Positions 1 to 6,655 of a stretch of DNA of 10,527 bases are shown one piece after another. Below the pieces are notes generated by a model that had not been told where the DNA came from, did no database searches, and was given only the letters and a program-made list of their open reading frames with translations. Source of the stretch: Spirochaetia bacterium UBA5550 (lineage in GTDB: Bacteria > Spirochaetota > UBA4802 > UBA5550). A program made the position numbers and the translations under genes. The stretch covers positions 454-10,980 of the forward strand of contig DINC01000217.1 in NCBI GenBank assembly GCA_002425885.1. Reading direction: 5' to 3'. The first letter of the stretch is position 1, and every line of letters starts with the position of its first letter.

Positions 1-90
1 CTTCATGGTGTTATTATATAAAGAAAAGACGGATTAAGTCTATAATTTTATTAGAGAGGAGAACAAAAGATGCCGCGCGGATTATGAGAT
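1..90. other. Left-edge intergenic region, no gene or terminator seen
   Basis: These bases lie downstream of the diguanylate cyclase gene. I see no convincing terminator: a 4-bp stem (27-30 with 38-41) followed on the minus strand by TTTTC is too weak. The 8-bp palindrome CCGCGCGG (73-80) has no loop. Confidence 0.4.
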
Positions 91-1077
91 TTATTTTTTC
101 TGATACATCAGTTTATCTGCTTCATTGATGAGCGATTCTATCTGTCTGAACTGTCCCTTCGATATACCATGTGATATCCTCAATTCTATATTCCCGCCTT
201 GAGAGGAGTAGAATATCCGCTCGAATTCTCTGTCAATCCGGTCAATTATATGAGTTGTATCCTCATGCGCGCTGACTTTCATTATCGCGAGAAATTCATC
301 CCCCCCTATCCTGAAGAGGTAATCTTCATTCCTGAAAATTTTTCTTAGATGCTCCGATATACTGAGAAGAGCTATGTCTCCTTCACGGTGGCCGTACCTG
401 TCATTTATGGATTTAAAATTATTCACATCCATGTAAACTACGATGATCTCTTCCTGAATATCAGAGTGTCTTCGTCCGGGAAGAATTTCCCGTGACCATT
501 GAGAGATATAGTCATTAAGCATCCGCCTGTTATAAAGCCCGGTTAATGTATCGTGACAGCTCTGTTCAACAACCTGCTGATAAAGGGATGAGTTGGCAAG
601 AGCAATGGCGGTAAAATCGGCTATGGTGCTCAGAATAAAATGTTCATCCTCGGAAAAGAGATGTTCCTTTTCGGTGTTAACTATTTCGATCACTCCATAG
701 GTAACTCCCCTGTGGATTAGAGGCACTGCAATAATTGATCGTGTGTTAAAGTTTATTAGTTTGTCCACCTTGTCCGAAAACCTGGAGTCTGACCGGGCAT
801 CACGTACAAATACTGATTTGCCGGTCTGTGCAACAGTTCCCGCAATACCTTCCCCTACTTTAAGCCTGAACTGTTTGAGCTGTCCGATATCGCTCCCCTT
901 GATGTATATAAAGTAAAGTTCATCTGAAGTGTGGTCAAGACGTAAAAGGCTCCAGTGTTCCGGATCGAAGAACTGTTTTATCTCAAGCATTACGCCATCT
1001 ATCACCTCATGTATTTCGAGTGATGATGTTATAAGTTTGCCGATATTGGCATACAGCTGATTTGTCTTGTTGTCCAT
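91..1077 (-). CDS. GAF-GGDEF diguanylate cyclase
   Basis: Cytosolic 328-residue sensor enzyme predicted to make cyclic di-GMP from two GTP. Residues about 18-165 form a GAF domain (VGEGIAGTVAQTGKSVFVRDA and the AVPLIHRGVTYGVIEI strand are typical). Residues about 173-328 form a GGDEF domain opening with DTLTGLYNRR. The metal/GTP region YMDVNNFKSINDRYGH is at 215-230 and an intact GGDEF at 258-262. The product-inhibition site RxxD is present as RNED (249-252), five residues before GGDEF, so feedback control by c-di-GMP is expected. There is no signal peptide or membrane segment. The gene starts 20 nt after the symporter stop and is probably cotranscribed with it. An in-frame TAA lies 6 nt upstream, so ATG 1077 is the earliest start, yet no Shine-Dalgarno sequence precedes it. 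The GAF ligand cannot be predicted from sequence. Family assignment is secure; activity is inferred from intact motifs. Confidence 0.93.
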   Translation of the reverse strand: MDNKTNQLYANIGKLITSSLEIHEVIDGVMLEIKQFFDPEHWSLLRLDHTSDELYFIYIKGSDIGQLKQFRLKVGEGIAGTVAQTGKSVFVRDARSDSRFSDKVDKLINFNTRSIIAVPLIHRGVTYGVIEIVNTEKEHLFSEDEHFILSTIADFTAIALANSSLYQQVVEQSCHDTLTGLYNRRMLNDYISQWSREILPGRRHSDIQEEIIVVYMDVNNFKSINDRYGHREGDIALLSISEHLRKIFRNEDYLFRIGGDEFLAIMKVSAHEDTTHIIDRIDREFERIFYSSQGGNIELRISHGISKGQFRQIESLINEADKLMYQKK

Positions 1078-1097
1078 GGCCGATTATTGTAAATGGA

Positions 1098-2780
1098 TTA
1101 TTTTTCCCCGATAATTGCTTCAGCGACATTCATAATGTGATCCCTTATCCTTCTGTAGCTGTTAAGCATATTCATATAGCTTACGCTCATAAGCGGGTCA
1201 ACTTTTTTCCCGGAGAGCCGCTGCAGGTGCTTTGTGCGGAGCTCTCTGAAGTGGTGGGTTATAGATTTACCCTCAGCATATATATAAGATGAATCAAGTC
1301 TGGATCTGTACCGGATAGAGTTATTAATGAGTTTGAAATATTCGGTTATATGATCATGAAGTTCAACAATTTCCTTTCTCTTTACATCATTCAGTTTGAG
1401 AGAATTGTCCCTGAGTTTCAGCAGCAGTTTCATAATGTTGGCGATATAGTCGCTTATTGATTCGTATTCATCAACAATTCTAAGTTGCGACTGAGCTTCA
1501 ACAACATGTGTATGCGGCAGATCCATGGAAATGATATCAACGAGAAATGTTGATATCTCTTTCTGCATAAGATCAAGATCCTCTTCCCGTTTAAAAACAG
1601 ATTTAATGCTATTCTCGTTTTCAAAGCCCTCTTTAACCACAATACTGAGATCCTCAAGCATTTCGAGAAGAATTGTTCCCATGTTTATTATTTCGCGCCT
1701 TGACTGCTCAATAACTATGACCGGAGTGGTAAGCATTCGTATGTCAAGTTTTGTAATTTTTGAAGGTACTTCGGTTGGGCTGTCAGGAACAATTTTTTCA
1801 AGCAGGTGTGCGAGCTGATGAACAAATGGGAGGTGAAGAATTACATTTATGATGTTAAACATGGTATGCGCTATTGCGATTCCCTGAATTATAAAAGGGT
1901 AGGACTCAATCCCATTCACTAATCGTATGGTTCCGGGGTCCTCTCCCATGATGATGGGGATTATCTTCAGAAAAAACGGGAAGAGGGGGAGAACCCATAA
2001 AAGCCCGATGACCTTAATCAGAGTGTGCGCGTAAGCTGCTCTCTTGGCATTTGTCGTTGCACCCAATGATGCGAGAAGAGCGGTTACAGTTGTACCTACG
2101 TTCATACCCATTACAAGGGCCACTGCCGTGTCGAATGTCATGATACCGGTTGAAGCCATCCCCATCACAATACCCACAGAAGCAGAGGATGACTGAACTA
2201 TGCCTGTTATAAAAGCCCCGGTCATGGCACAGGCAATGAGCCCGGAAAAATTCTCCGGCCTGAATGCGTGAAATAAATCGAGAAAAGCCTGAACATCTCT
2301 CAGTGGTTTAAATCCTAACTTCATCAGCTCCAGGCCGAAGAAGATCATCCCCAGACCCATGATCATCATTGAGATGTACCGGGTGTTATCTTTTCTCGCA
2401 AAGAGGTATGTAATTCCGAAAATTCCAATAAGCGGAAGCCCGAATTCACCGATATTCAGCACAAGAATCCATCCTGTAACTGTTGTGCCGATGTCAGCTC
2501 CAAGTATAACACCAATTGCCTGAACAAGAGTCATGACGCCTGAATTGACAAAGCCCACAACAATAACCGATGTTGCTGAACTGGACTGAATTAAAGCAGT
2601 AACAGAAAAACCGACTCCCAGTGCCATGAAGCGGTTATTCGTAACAGCACTGATGAGCTGCCTGAGTTTTGTTCCGGCAACGGCCTGTATACCTCCGGAC
2701 ATGTAATTCATCCCGAGAAGAAAGATCGCAAGTCCCCCCAGCACCTTAAAGGAAATACTTACTATCAATGACGTTTCCAT
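1098..2780 (-). CDS. Na+/phosphate symporter with C-terminal PhoU-like domain (NptA/YjbB-type)
   Basis: A 560-residue inner-membrane protein of the Na/Pi cotransporter II family. Two inverted repeats in the membrane part carry the family signatures: TALIQSSSAT with QSSS at 65-68, paired with GADIGTT (94-100), and GIVQSSSASV with QSSS at 196-199, paired with GMNVGTT (225-231). Hydrophobic segments run to about residue 330. Residues about 355-560 are a hydrophilic helical PhoU-like tail rich in E, K and R. It ends in RRIRDHIMNVAEAI, a typical PhoU helix. This architecture is known for bacterial YjbB-like proteins, for which phosphate export or exchange has been proposed, so the direction of transport is uncertain. 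It is first in a two-gene unit with the diguanylate cyclase. The start is ATG with only a weak AGG ten bases upstream. A good promoter lies at 2842-2871. Confidence 0.93.
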   Translation of the reverse strand: METSLIVSISFKVLGGLAIFLLGMNYMSGGIQAVAGTKLRQLISAVTNNRFMALGVGFSVTALIQSSSATSVIVVGFVNSGVMTLVQAIGVILGADIGTTVTGWILVLNIGEFGLPLIGIFGITYLFARKDNTRYISMMIMGLGMIFFGLELMKLGFKPLRDVQAFLDLFHAFRPENFSGLIACAMTGAFITGIVQSSSASVGIVMGMASTGIMTFDTAVALVMGMNVGTTVTALLASLGATTNAKRAAYAHTLIKVIGLLWVLPLFPFFLKIIPIIMGEDPGTIRLVNGIESYPFIIQGIAIAHTMFNIINVILHLPFVHQLAHLLEKIVPDSPTEVPSKITKLDIRMLTTPVIVIEQSRREIINMGTILLEMLEDLSIVVKEGFENENSIKSVFKREEDLDLMQKEISTFLVDIISMDLPHTHVVEAQSQLRIVDEYESISDYIANIMKLLLKLRDNSLKLNDVKRKEIVELHDHITEYFKLINNSIRYRSRLDSSYIYAEGKSITHHFRELRTKHLQRLSGKKVDPLMSVSYMNMLNSYRRIRDHIMNVAEAIIGEK

Positions 2781-2841
2781 TATTTATATACCTGTTTAAA
2801 AATAATTATAATAAAAGAATAATACCGTATTTAACACCCTC

Positions 2842-2871
2842 GTCATAGCCTCATTGCCTGTTATTTGTCAA
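2842..2871 (-). promoter_or_regulatory. Predicted sigma-70 promoter for symporter-cyclase unit
   Basis: Reading the minus strand, a perfect -35 TTGACA (2871-2866) is followed after 18 nt by TATGAC (2847-2842), which matches the -10 consensus at four of six positions. Transcription would start near 2835 and leave an untranslated leader of about 55 nt before the symporter ATG. The assignment rests only on consensus match and placement. Confidence 0.5.
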
Positions 2872-2902
2872 GAATCTTGTTTTAAGTAAGCCATGAAGAT
2901 TA

Positions 2903-2933
2903 TTAAAATTAATAGTTCATCTTTTTTTATAAT
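2903..2933 (+). promoter_or_regulatory. Candidate promoter for the Acg-like gene
   Basis: A perfect TATAAT (2928-2933) is preceded, with a long 19-nt spacer, by TTAAAA (2903-2908), which matches four of six -35 positions. Transcription would begin near 2940, placing the palindromic operator pair immediately downstream of the start. A rival -35, TTGACT at 2939-2944, lies directly against the first palindrome but has no convincing -10 within 16-18 nt. Either choice puts the palindromes in or just after the promoter, as expected for repression. Confidence 0.35.
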
Positions 2934-2945
2934 TTTTCTTGACTC

Positions 2946-2990
2946 TCGAATGTTTATTCGATTGTTTGGTTTTATCGAATAAACATTCGA
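2946..2990. repeat. Perfect 17-bp inverted repeat, each arm itself a palindrome; probable dual operator
   Basis: Arm one (2946-2962) and arm two (2974-2990) are exact reverse complements over 17 bp, separated by 11 nt. Each arm contains a 16-bp palindrome of form TCGAAT-N4-ATTCGA, with centre GTTT in the first and AAAC in the second, and centres 29 bp apart. The block CGAATAAACA recurs directly at 2976-2985 and 2988-2997, giving a third partial site running up to the Shine-Dalgarno. Palindromes of this size next to a start codon suit a dimeric repressor such as a TetR-family protein. A LexA-like protein is an alternative, since the 14-bp core CGAAT-N4-ATTCG has the same length as the Gram-positive SOS box CGAAC-N4-GTTCG. 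No regulator gene lies in the window. Confidence 0.75.
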
Positions 2991-3001
2991 ATAAACAGAG
3001 T

Positions 3002-3006
3002 GGAGG
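3002..3006 (+). promoter_or_regulatory. Ribosome binding site that fixes the Acg-like start
   Basis: A perfect GGAGG sits five bases before ATG 3012. An in-frame GTG at 3000 would lie on top of this site and has no ribosome binding site of its own, so the ATG is the preferred start. Confidence 0.8.
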
Positions 3007-3011
3007 AAATT

Positions 3012-4121
3012 ATGATAACCAGAAAAGAGTTAATCAGAACAGGGCTATCTGCTGCAGGAGTGATGCTGGCCTGTGAGGTGACGGGATTCGGTAAAATCCT
3101 TGTAAGGTCTGCTGCTGAAGAGAATTGTCAGGAAATCAAGGGTTTATCAGGGAGAGCCCGAAGGATACTGAGCGGTGCATCACTGGCTCCAAGCGGGCAC
3201 AACACGCAGCCGTGGAATGTAAAGATTATTTCAGAGACTGAATGGGTAGTCGGATGGGAAAAATCAAGGGCTCTTCCCGCAGTTGATCCGCATAACAGAG
3301 AGCTTATGCTCTCTATAGGGGCTTTCTGCGGAGCTTTAAAAATATCGGCTGAAAATGAGGGCCTTGATGCAAAGATCGTTGTAACAGGAAAGACCCCTTT
3401 CTCTGCTGATCTTGTAAAAATTACTTTTCGTGAATCGGAGAGTTCAGATCATAACATGGAGGCATTGAGAAAAAGGAGAACAGTCAAGAAGGGGTATCTT
3501 TCACAGCCTATAGATAAAGCAGACATCAGCTATATTACTTCAGGTGCAGGATCAAAGATCTACACTTTTAACAGAGGGAGCAGTGAGGGAAATTTCATTG
3601 AGGCTGCGGTTCTTGAGTCTAATAAAATTCAGGCGGCAAGGGATGATGCACAGGCTGAACTGGCGGAGTGGATCAGGTGGAGCAGGGTGGATGTGATGAA
3701 GCATATGAACGGGCTTTCACCTGCGGGCATGGAGATTGGAGGTTTCGGAGGGTGGTATGTCAGTCATTTTTTTGACAGTGAAGATGTTATGAGTCCATCA
3801 TTCAGGGAGCAGACTGTTGATATGGTGAAGCAGCTTCTCTCGTCATACGGCACCTGGATAATAATTACTTCGGATAGAGAGGACTGTAAATCTCTTGTTG
3901 ATGCCGGGGAGGGGTTTCTTAAACTGGGACTAAATTCATGGAGAAAAAAAATTGCACTGCATCCCATGACACAGCCCCTTGAGGAGGCCGGTTTTGCAGG
4001 TGATCTCAAAAAAAATCTTGGTATAGAAGAAAATATTCAGTTTATTCTAAGAGCAGGATATGTAGAGGAGTACCCGCTCCCTGTTTCGGTGAGGATGCCT
4101 GTGGAGAGAATAATCCGGTGA
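3012..4121 (+). CDS. Acg-family nitroreductase-like FMN-binding protein, probably exported
   Basis: With the start at ATG 3012 the protein has 369 residues. It resembles the Acg subfamily of nitroreductase-fold proteins (mycobacterial Acg/Rv2032 type), proposed to bind or sequester FMN rather than catalyse reduction. Supporting motifs are the N-terminal APSGHNTQPW (59-68), LPAVDPHNREL (88-98), GLSPAGMEIGG (234-244), the segment DAGEGFLKLGLNSW (297-310) and the tail QFILRAGYVEEYPLP (343-357). The N-terminus has TRKELIR followed by a short hydrophobic stretch (about 10-24). This looks like a Tat signal in which the second arginine is lysine, so export is likely but not certain. The gene overlaps the following secreted-protein gene by 4 nt, which implies translational coupling, and it is preceded by a strong dual operator. 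Family is fairly sure; substrate and cofactor use are not visible. Confidence 0.85.
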   Translation: MITRKELIRTGLSAAGVMLACEVTGFGKILVRSAAEENCQEIKGLSGRARRILSGASLAPSGHNTQPWNVKIISETEWVVGWEKSRALPAVDPHNRELMLSIGAFCGALKISAENEGLDAKIVVTGKTPFSADLVKITFRESESSDHNMEALRKRRTVKKGYLSQPIDKADISYITSGAGSKIYTFNRGSSEGNFIEAAVLESNKIQAARDDAQAELAEWIRWSRVDVMKHMNGLSPAGMEIGGFGGWYVSHFFDSEDVMSPSFREQTVDMVKQLLSSYGTWIIITSDREDCKSLVDAGEGFLKLGLNSWRKKIALHPMTQPLEEAGFAGDLKKNLGIEENIQFILRAGYVEEYPLPVSVRMPVERIIR

Positions 4122-4927
4122 AAATAAAAATTGTGATTCTGATATTTCTATTTTCTATGAATGCCATTGCGGCAGAGAGGGGCTTTTATTCATCAGCATC
4201 GGCTGCGGGGGGGATCAATCCCTCTGCGGCAAGAGTGTCAGCAGGGGTGCTGTACAGGTTTCCGTTGTTTTCTGACAAGGGGGAGTTGTGGAATACAAGC
4301 TGTATTGATCTTGGTTTAGGCGGAATTGTTACGCCTGCAGACTATAGCGGCTCAGTGTTTATTAATATAGAACCGGTTGCGGTGTTCAGCCTGAAACTTA
4401 CTGCATCAGCGCAGAGGTATTACACCGGGGCCGGTTATGGCTATAACAGGATGGAGTCACCGGATTCAGATTATTCATCTTCCGCGCGTGATGAGATTGA
4501 TAACGGGACAAAGACTGCGTATAAATATTCGGCAGAGCCCGCTTTTAAATTTAAATACAGCAAAATAATTTTTGTAAATACATTTACATTCAATTACATT
4601 GATACAAAAACCGGTGATAAATATTATTATGAACCTTACAGTGATTCAATTCATAAAAGAAAAGATTATGATTACTCAAATTCAACTAATATTCTTTTCG
4701 AAATTAAAAGAAATTTTTTAGCAGGATTTAACAACTATTACAGCAGAACAGAGTCAGTAGAGTGCAGTTCGAACCGGGTTGCCGGGATAATAATCTATAA
4801 TCCGGAACTGCAGGGATATGACATAGTTTCAATCGGGGGAATGGCAGGATCATATACGGTCAACAATAATTACAGAGGTGAACTTTTTCCTGCGGTATTC
4901 GCATCTATCAGAATGAAAGCGGATTGA
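4118..4927 (+). CDS. Secreted, probable outer-membrane beta-barrel protein of unknown function
   Basis: A 269-residue protein I do not recognise. It starts at GTG 4118, overlapping the stop of the Acg-like gene as GTGA, with GGAGAG nine bases upstream. A clear signal peptide, MKIKIVILIFLFSMNAIAA, should be cleaved near residue 19. The mature part is rich in Tyr, Ser, Asn and Gly, and has alternating hydrophobic and polar strands such as VFINIEPVAVFSLKL (80-94), KIIFVNTFTFNYID (149-162) and NILFEIKRNFLAGFNNYYSR (191-210). These are joined by polar turns rich in Asp, Ser and Tyr (for example 115-136 and 164-190). This pattern suits a beta-barrel or other beta-rich outer-membrane protein of perhaps 8-12 strands. 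It does not end in the usual aromatic residue (it ends RMKAD), so membrane insertion is not proven. Coupling to the Acg-like gene suggests a joint envelope function. No catalytic motif is visible. Confidence 0.85.
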   Translation: MKIKIVILIFLFSMNAIAAERGFYSSASAAGGINPSAARVSAGVLYRFPLFSDKGELWNTSCIDLGLGGIVTPADYSGSVFINIEPVAVFSLKLTASAQRYYTGAGYGYNRMESPDSDYSSSARDEIDNGTKTAYKYSAEPAFKFKYSKIIFVNTFTFNYIDTKTGDKYYYEPYSDSIHKRKDYDYSNSTNILFEIKRNFLAGFNNYYSRTESVECSSNRVAGIIIYNPELQGYDIVSIGGMAGSYTVNNNYRGELFPAVFASIRMKAD

Positions 4928-4953
4928 CAAATTGCAGTATGAACAGTTTTTAT
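4924..4953 (+). promoter_or_regulatory. Candidate promoter for the ketopantoate reductase gene, overlapping the upstream stop codon
   Basis: A perfect -35 TTGACA (4924-4929) contains the TGA stop (4925-4927) of the upstream gene. After 18 nt comes TTTTAT (4948-4953), a four-of-six -10. This could let the reductase gene be expressed apart from the operator-controlled pair. Evidence is by consensus only. Confidence 0.4.
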
Positions 4954-4984
4954 CAGATAAAAGATATATTTAAGGGGAGAGTAT

Positions 4985-5917
4985 ATGAACATAGCGGTTA
5001 TAGGCATAGGGGGTGTAGGGGGTTTTTTCGGAGGGAAGCTGACACAGCTGATTAAATCTGACAGCAGTCTCCATATTCATTTTATCGCGCGGGGACGTCA
5101 TCTTGATGAGATCAGGAATAACGGGCTGCTCCTTGATACAGATGAAGGTGAGTTTATATGCAGGCCCACATCAGCAACAGATGATATTTCAGTCCTGCCT
5201 GAGCTTGATCTCTGTCTTGTATGCGTGAAATCATACGATCTTGAAAAAGCGATGATGATGATAAAAGATAAAATTAAAGATAAAACAATGATACTCCCTC
5301 TGCTTAATGGAGTTGATATATATGAGAGGATAAGGGGTGTAATTAAAAAAGGAATTGTTTTCCCCTCTGCGGTATATATAGGTACATATATTGAACGGCC
5401 CGGGAAAGTGACACAGAGAGGGGGAGCTTGTAAAATTCTTTTTGGCAAAGATCCTTCGAATGATTATATCGATTCATCTCTCTTCAATTTGTTCGACAGC
5501 GCGGGGATTAAGTATGAGTTGTCAGATAATCCTTACACTGCGATCTGGAGTAAATTTATTTTCATAGCGCCATTCGGCCTTGTATGCGCCAGGTATAACA
5601 AAACTATTGGTGAGGTGATGAAGTCCGATGGCCTGACTGAAATTGTTAAAAATATTATGCGGGAAATTTCAGCAATTGCCTCCAGGAAAGGGATTGAGCT
5701 CCCTTCAGATATTATTGATAAAACGTATGTGTCTGCCAGGAATTTTCCTTTTGATACAAAAACATCTTTTCAGAGAGATGTGGAAAATATCACCAAATCT
5801 GATGAACGTGATCTCTTCGGAGGTTCAATTATCAGGATGGGAAAAGATAATGGTGTTGCAACTCCGGCAACTGAAGCGGTCTATAATGAAATTGGTGAAA
5901 TGAAACCATTGAAGTGA
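4985..5917 (+). CDS. panE: 2-dehydropantoate 2-reductase (ketopantoate reductase family)
   Basis: A cytosolic 310-residue enzyme of the PanE/ApbA family, expected to reduce ketopantoate to pantoate with NADPH in pantothenate and coenzyme A synthesis. It begins with the Rossmann motif GIGGVGGFFGG (7-17). Aligning by eye to E. coli PanE, the substrate-site Asn is N108 in LPLLNGV, the catalytic Lys is K190 in IWSKFIFIAP, and the conserved Glu is E274 in the segment before FGGSIIRMGKDNGVATP (278-294). Length is normal for the family. A strong AAGGGGAGA ribosome site ends four bases before ATG 4985. No other pantothenate genes are nearby. Many PanE-like proteins act on other 2-keto acids, so the family is sure but the substrate is inferred. 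It lies 57 nt after the outer-membrane protein gene and converges on the VanW gene, with 9 nt between stop codons. Confidence 0.88.
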   Translation: MNIAVIGIGGVGGFFGGKLTQLIKSDSSLHIHFIARGRHLDEIRNNGLLLDTDEGEFICRPTSATDDISVLPELDLCLVCVKSYDLEKAMMMIKDKIKDKTMILPLLNGVDIYERIRGVIKKGIVFPSAVYIGTYIERPGKVTQRGGACKILFGKDPSNDYIDSSLFNLFDSAGIKYELSDNPYTAIWSKFIFIAPFGLVCARYNKTIGEVMKSDGLTEIVKNIMREISAIASRKGIELPSDIIDKTYVSARNFPFDTKTSFQRDVENITKSDERDLFGGSIIRMGKDNGVATPATEAVYNEIGEMKPLK

Positions 5918-5926
5918 GATAGGATT

Positions 5927-6637
5927 TCAGTCTATATATGTCGGGGGGTAAAAGTCCCTGAAAAGGAGAGCTGTTTCTTCAACTTTTCCGTTGAGAATTT
6001 TTTTCCTGTAGACATATATCATTGATCCGGGCTTAATTCTTTTTCCGGATTCTTCAAAGGGGATGTTCAATGTCTCCTCTTCAGTATAGATCTCATAAGA
6101 GCCGCGGTTTTCTCTCCCTGAACGTATGGTTATGAGGAGTGTGCTGTCATTCATAGATGTGCTTATAAATATAGACTGCTGGTGAGGATTTTTCATCCGC
6201 AGGTCTTTCTTCCCGTATCTTATAGTTGCATCAAGGCCTAATGGAACATAGCTGACAGGGTATGCATGCCTGTGCCTTTCAACAATTACACATCCGGCAA
6301 GGAGTAGCGCGTTAAAAAGCGTTGAAGAGACCTGACATATACCTCCCCCCGCTTCGTATGCAGCCCTGTCCTGGTACAGCACTCTTCCACTGAGGTAGCC
6401 GTTTGCTGCTGAACCCTCTCCCACTGTTTCATTGAAAGAGAAGACTGCACCTGATGGGATCTCCACCCCATTGAGCTTTGCTGAGGATAACCTTATATTT
6501 GTCTTAACAGACTGATCCTGTTCAGCAACAGAGGTTGTGTATGATGAAAGCACAACCTTGTGTACAGGTTCAGAAAAGCCGCTCTGCTGATAAAAAGCAG
6601 TTAAAAGAGCATATACCAGAAAAATAAGTTTTTTCAA
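5927..6637 (-). CDS. Exported short VanW-domain protein
   Basis: A 236-residue protein with an N-terminal signal or anchor (MKKLIFLVYALLTAFYQQSG) and a VanW domain at about 30-165. The hallmark segments are GAVFSFNETVGEG (63-75), GGGICQVSSTLFNALLLAG (97-115) and RHRHAYPVSYVPLGLDATIRYG (from 121). Residues about 185-236 match the usual post-VanW extension with KPGSMIYVYRK and a conserved FRDFYPP end. Larger YoaR-like relatives carry extra N-terminal peptidoglycan-binding domains, which are absent here. VanW domains are tied to the cell wall. Recent work, as I recall, reports clostridial VanW proteins acting as L,D-transpeptidases with the conserved cysteine (here C101) as nucleophile. The start is TTG: an in-frame TAA immediately precedes it and no ATG fits. 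AAGGAGA (6655-6649) sits 11 nt upstream. Last gene of the operon, 18 nt after pyk. Confidence 0.88.
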   Translation of the reverse strand: MKKLIFLVYALLTAFYQQSGFSEPVHKVVLSSYTTSVAEQDQSVKTNIRLSSAKLNGVEIPSGAVFSFNETVGEGSAANGYLSGRVLYQDRAAYEAGGGICQVSSTLFNALLLAGCVIVERHRHAYPVSYVPLGLDATIRYGKKDLRMKNPHQQSIFISTSMNDSTLLITIRSGRENRGSYEIYTEEETLNIPFEESGKRIKPGSMIYVYRKKILNGKVEETALLFRDFYPPTYID

Positions 6638-6648
6638 TTAGCAGAAGG

Positions 6649-6655
6649 TCTCCTT
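6649..6655 (-). promoter_or_regulatory. Ribosome binding site for the TTG-started VanW gene
   Basis: On the minus strand AAGGAGA directly follows the pyruvate kinase stop (TAA, 6658-6656) and lies 11 nt before the TTG at 6637. The spacing is long. An in-frame TAA adjoining the TTG rules out any earlier start. Confidence 0.6.

Noticed and set aside
27..41. AGAC/GTCT hairpin as terminator of the cyclase transcript
   Set aside because: Four base pairs with a 7-nt loop are too weak to call.
70..87. Five-codon reading frame (MPRGL) behind a good AGAGGAGA ribosome site on the plus strand
   Set aside because: Too short, with no gene following it on the plus strand to act as a leader for; the intervening distance to the cyclase stop is 3 bases. 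Coincidence is more likely.
3000..3011. GTG start four codons upstream for the Acg-like gene
   Set aside because: The GTG overlaps the GGAGG that properly serves ATG 3012 and has no ribosome site of its own.
5098..5448. Minus-strand 116-codon open frame inside panE
   Set aside because: Antisense to a gene with clear family motifs, and no independent support.
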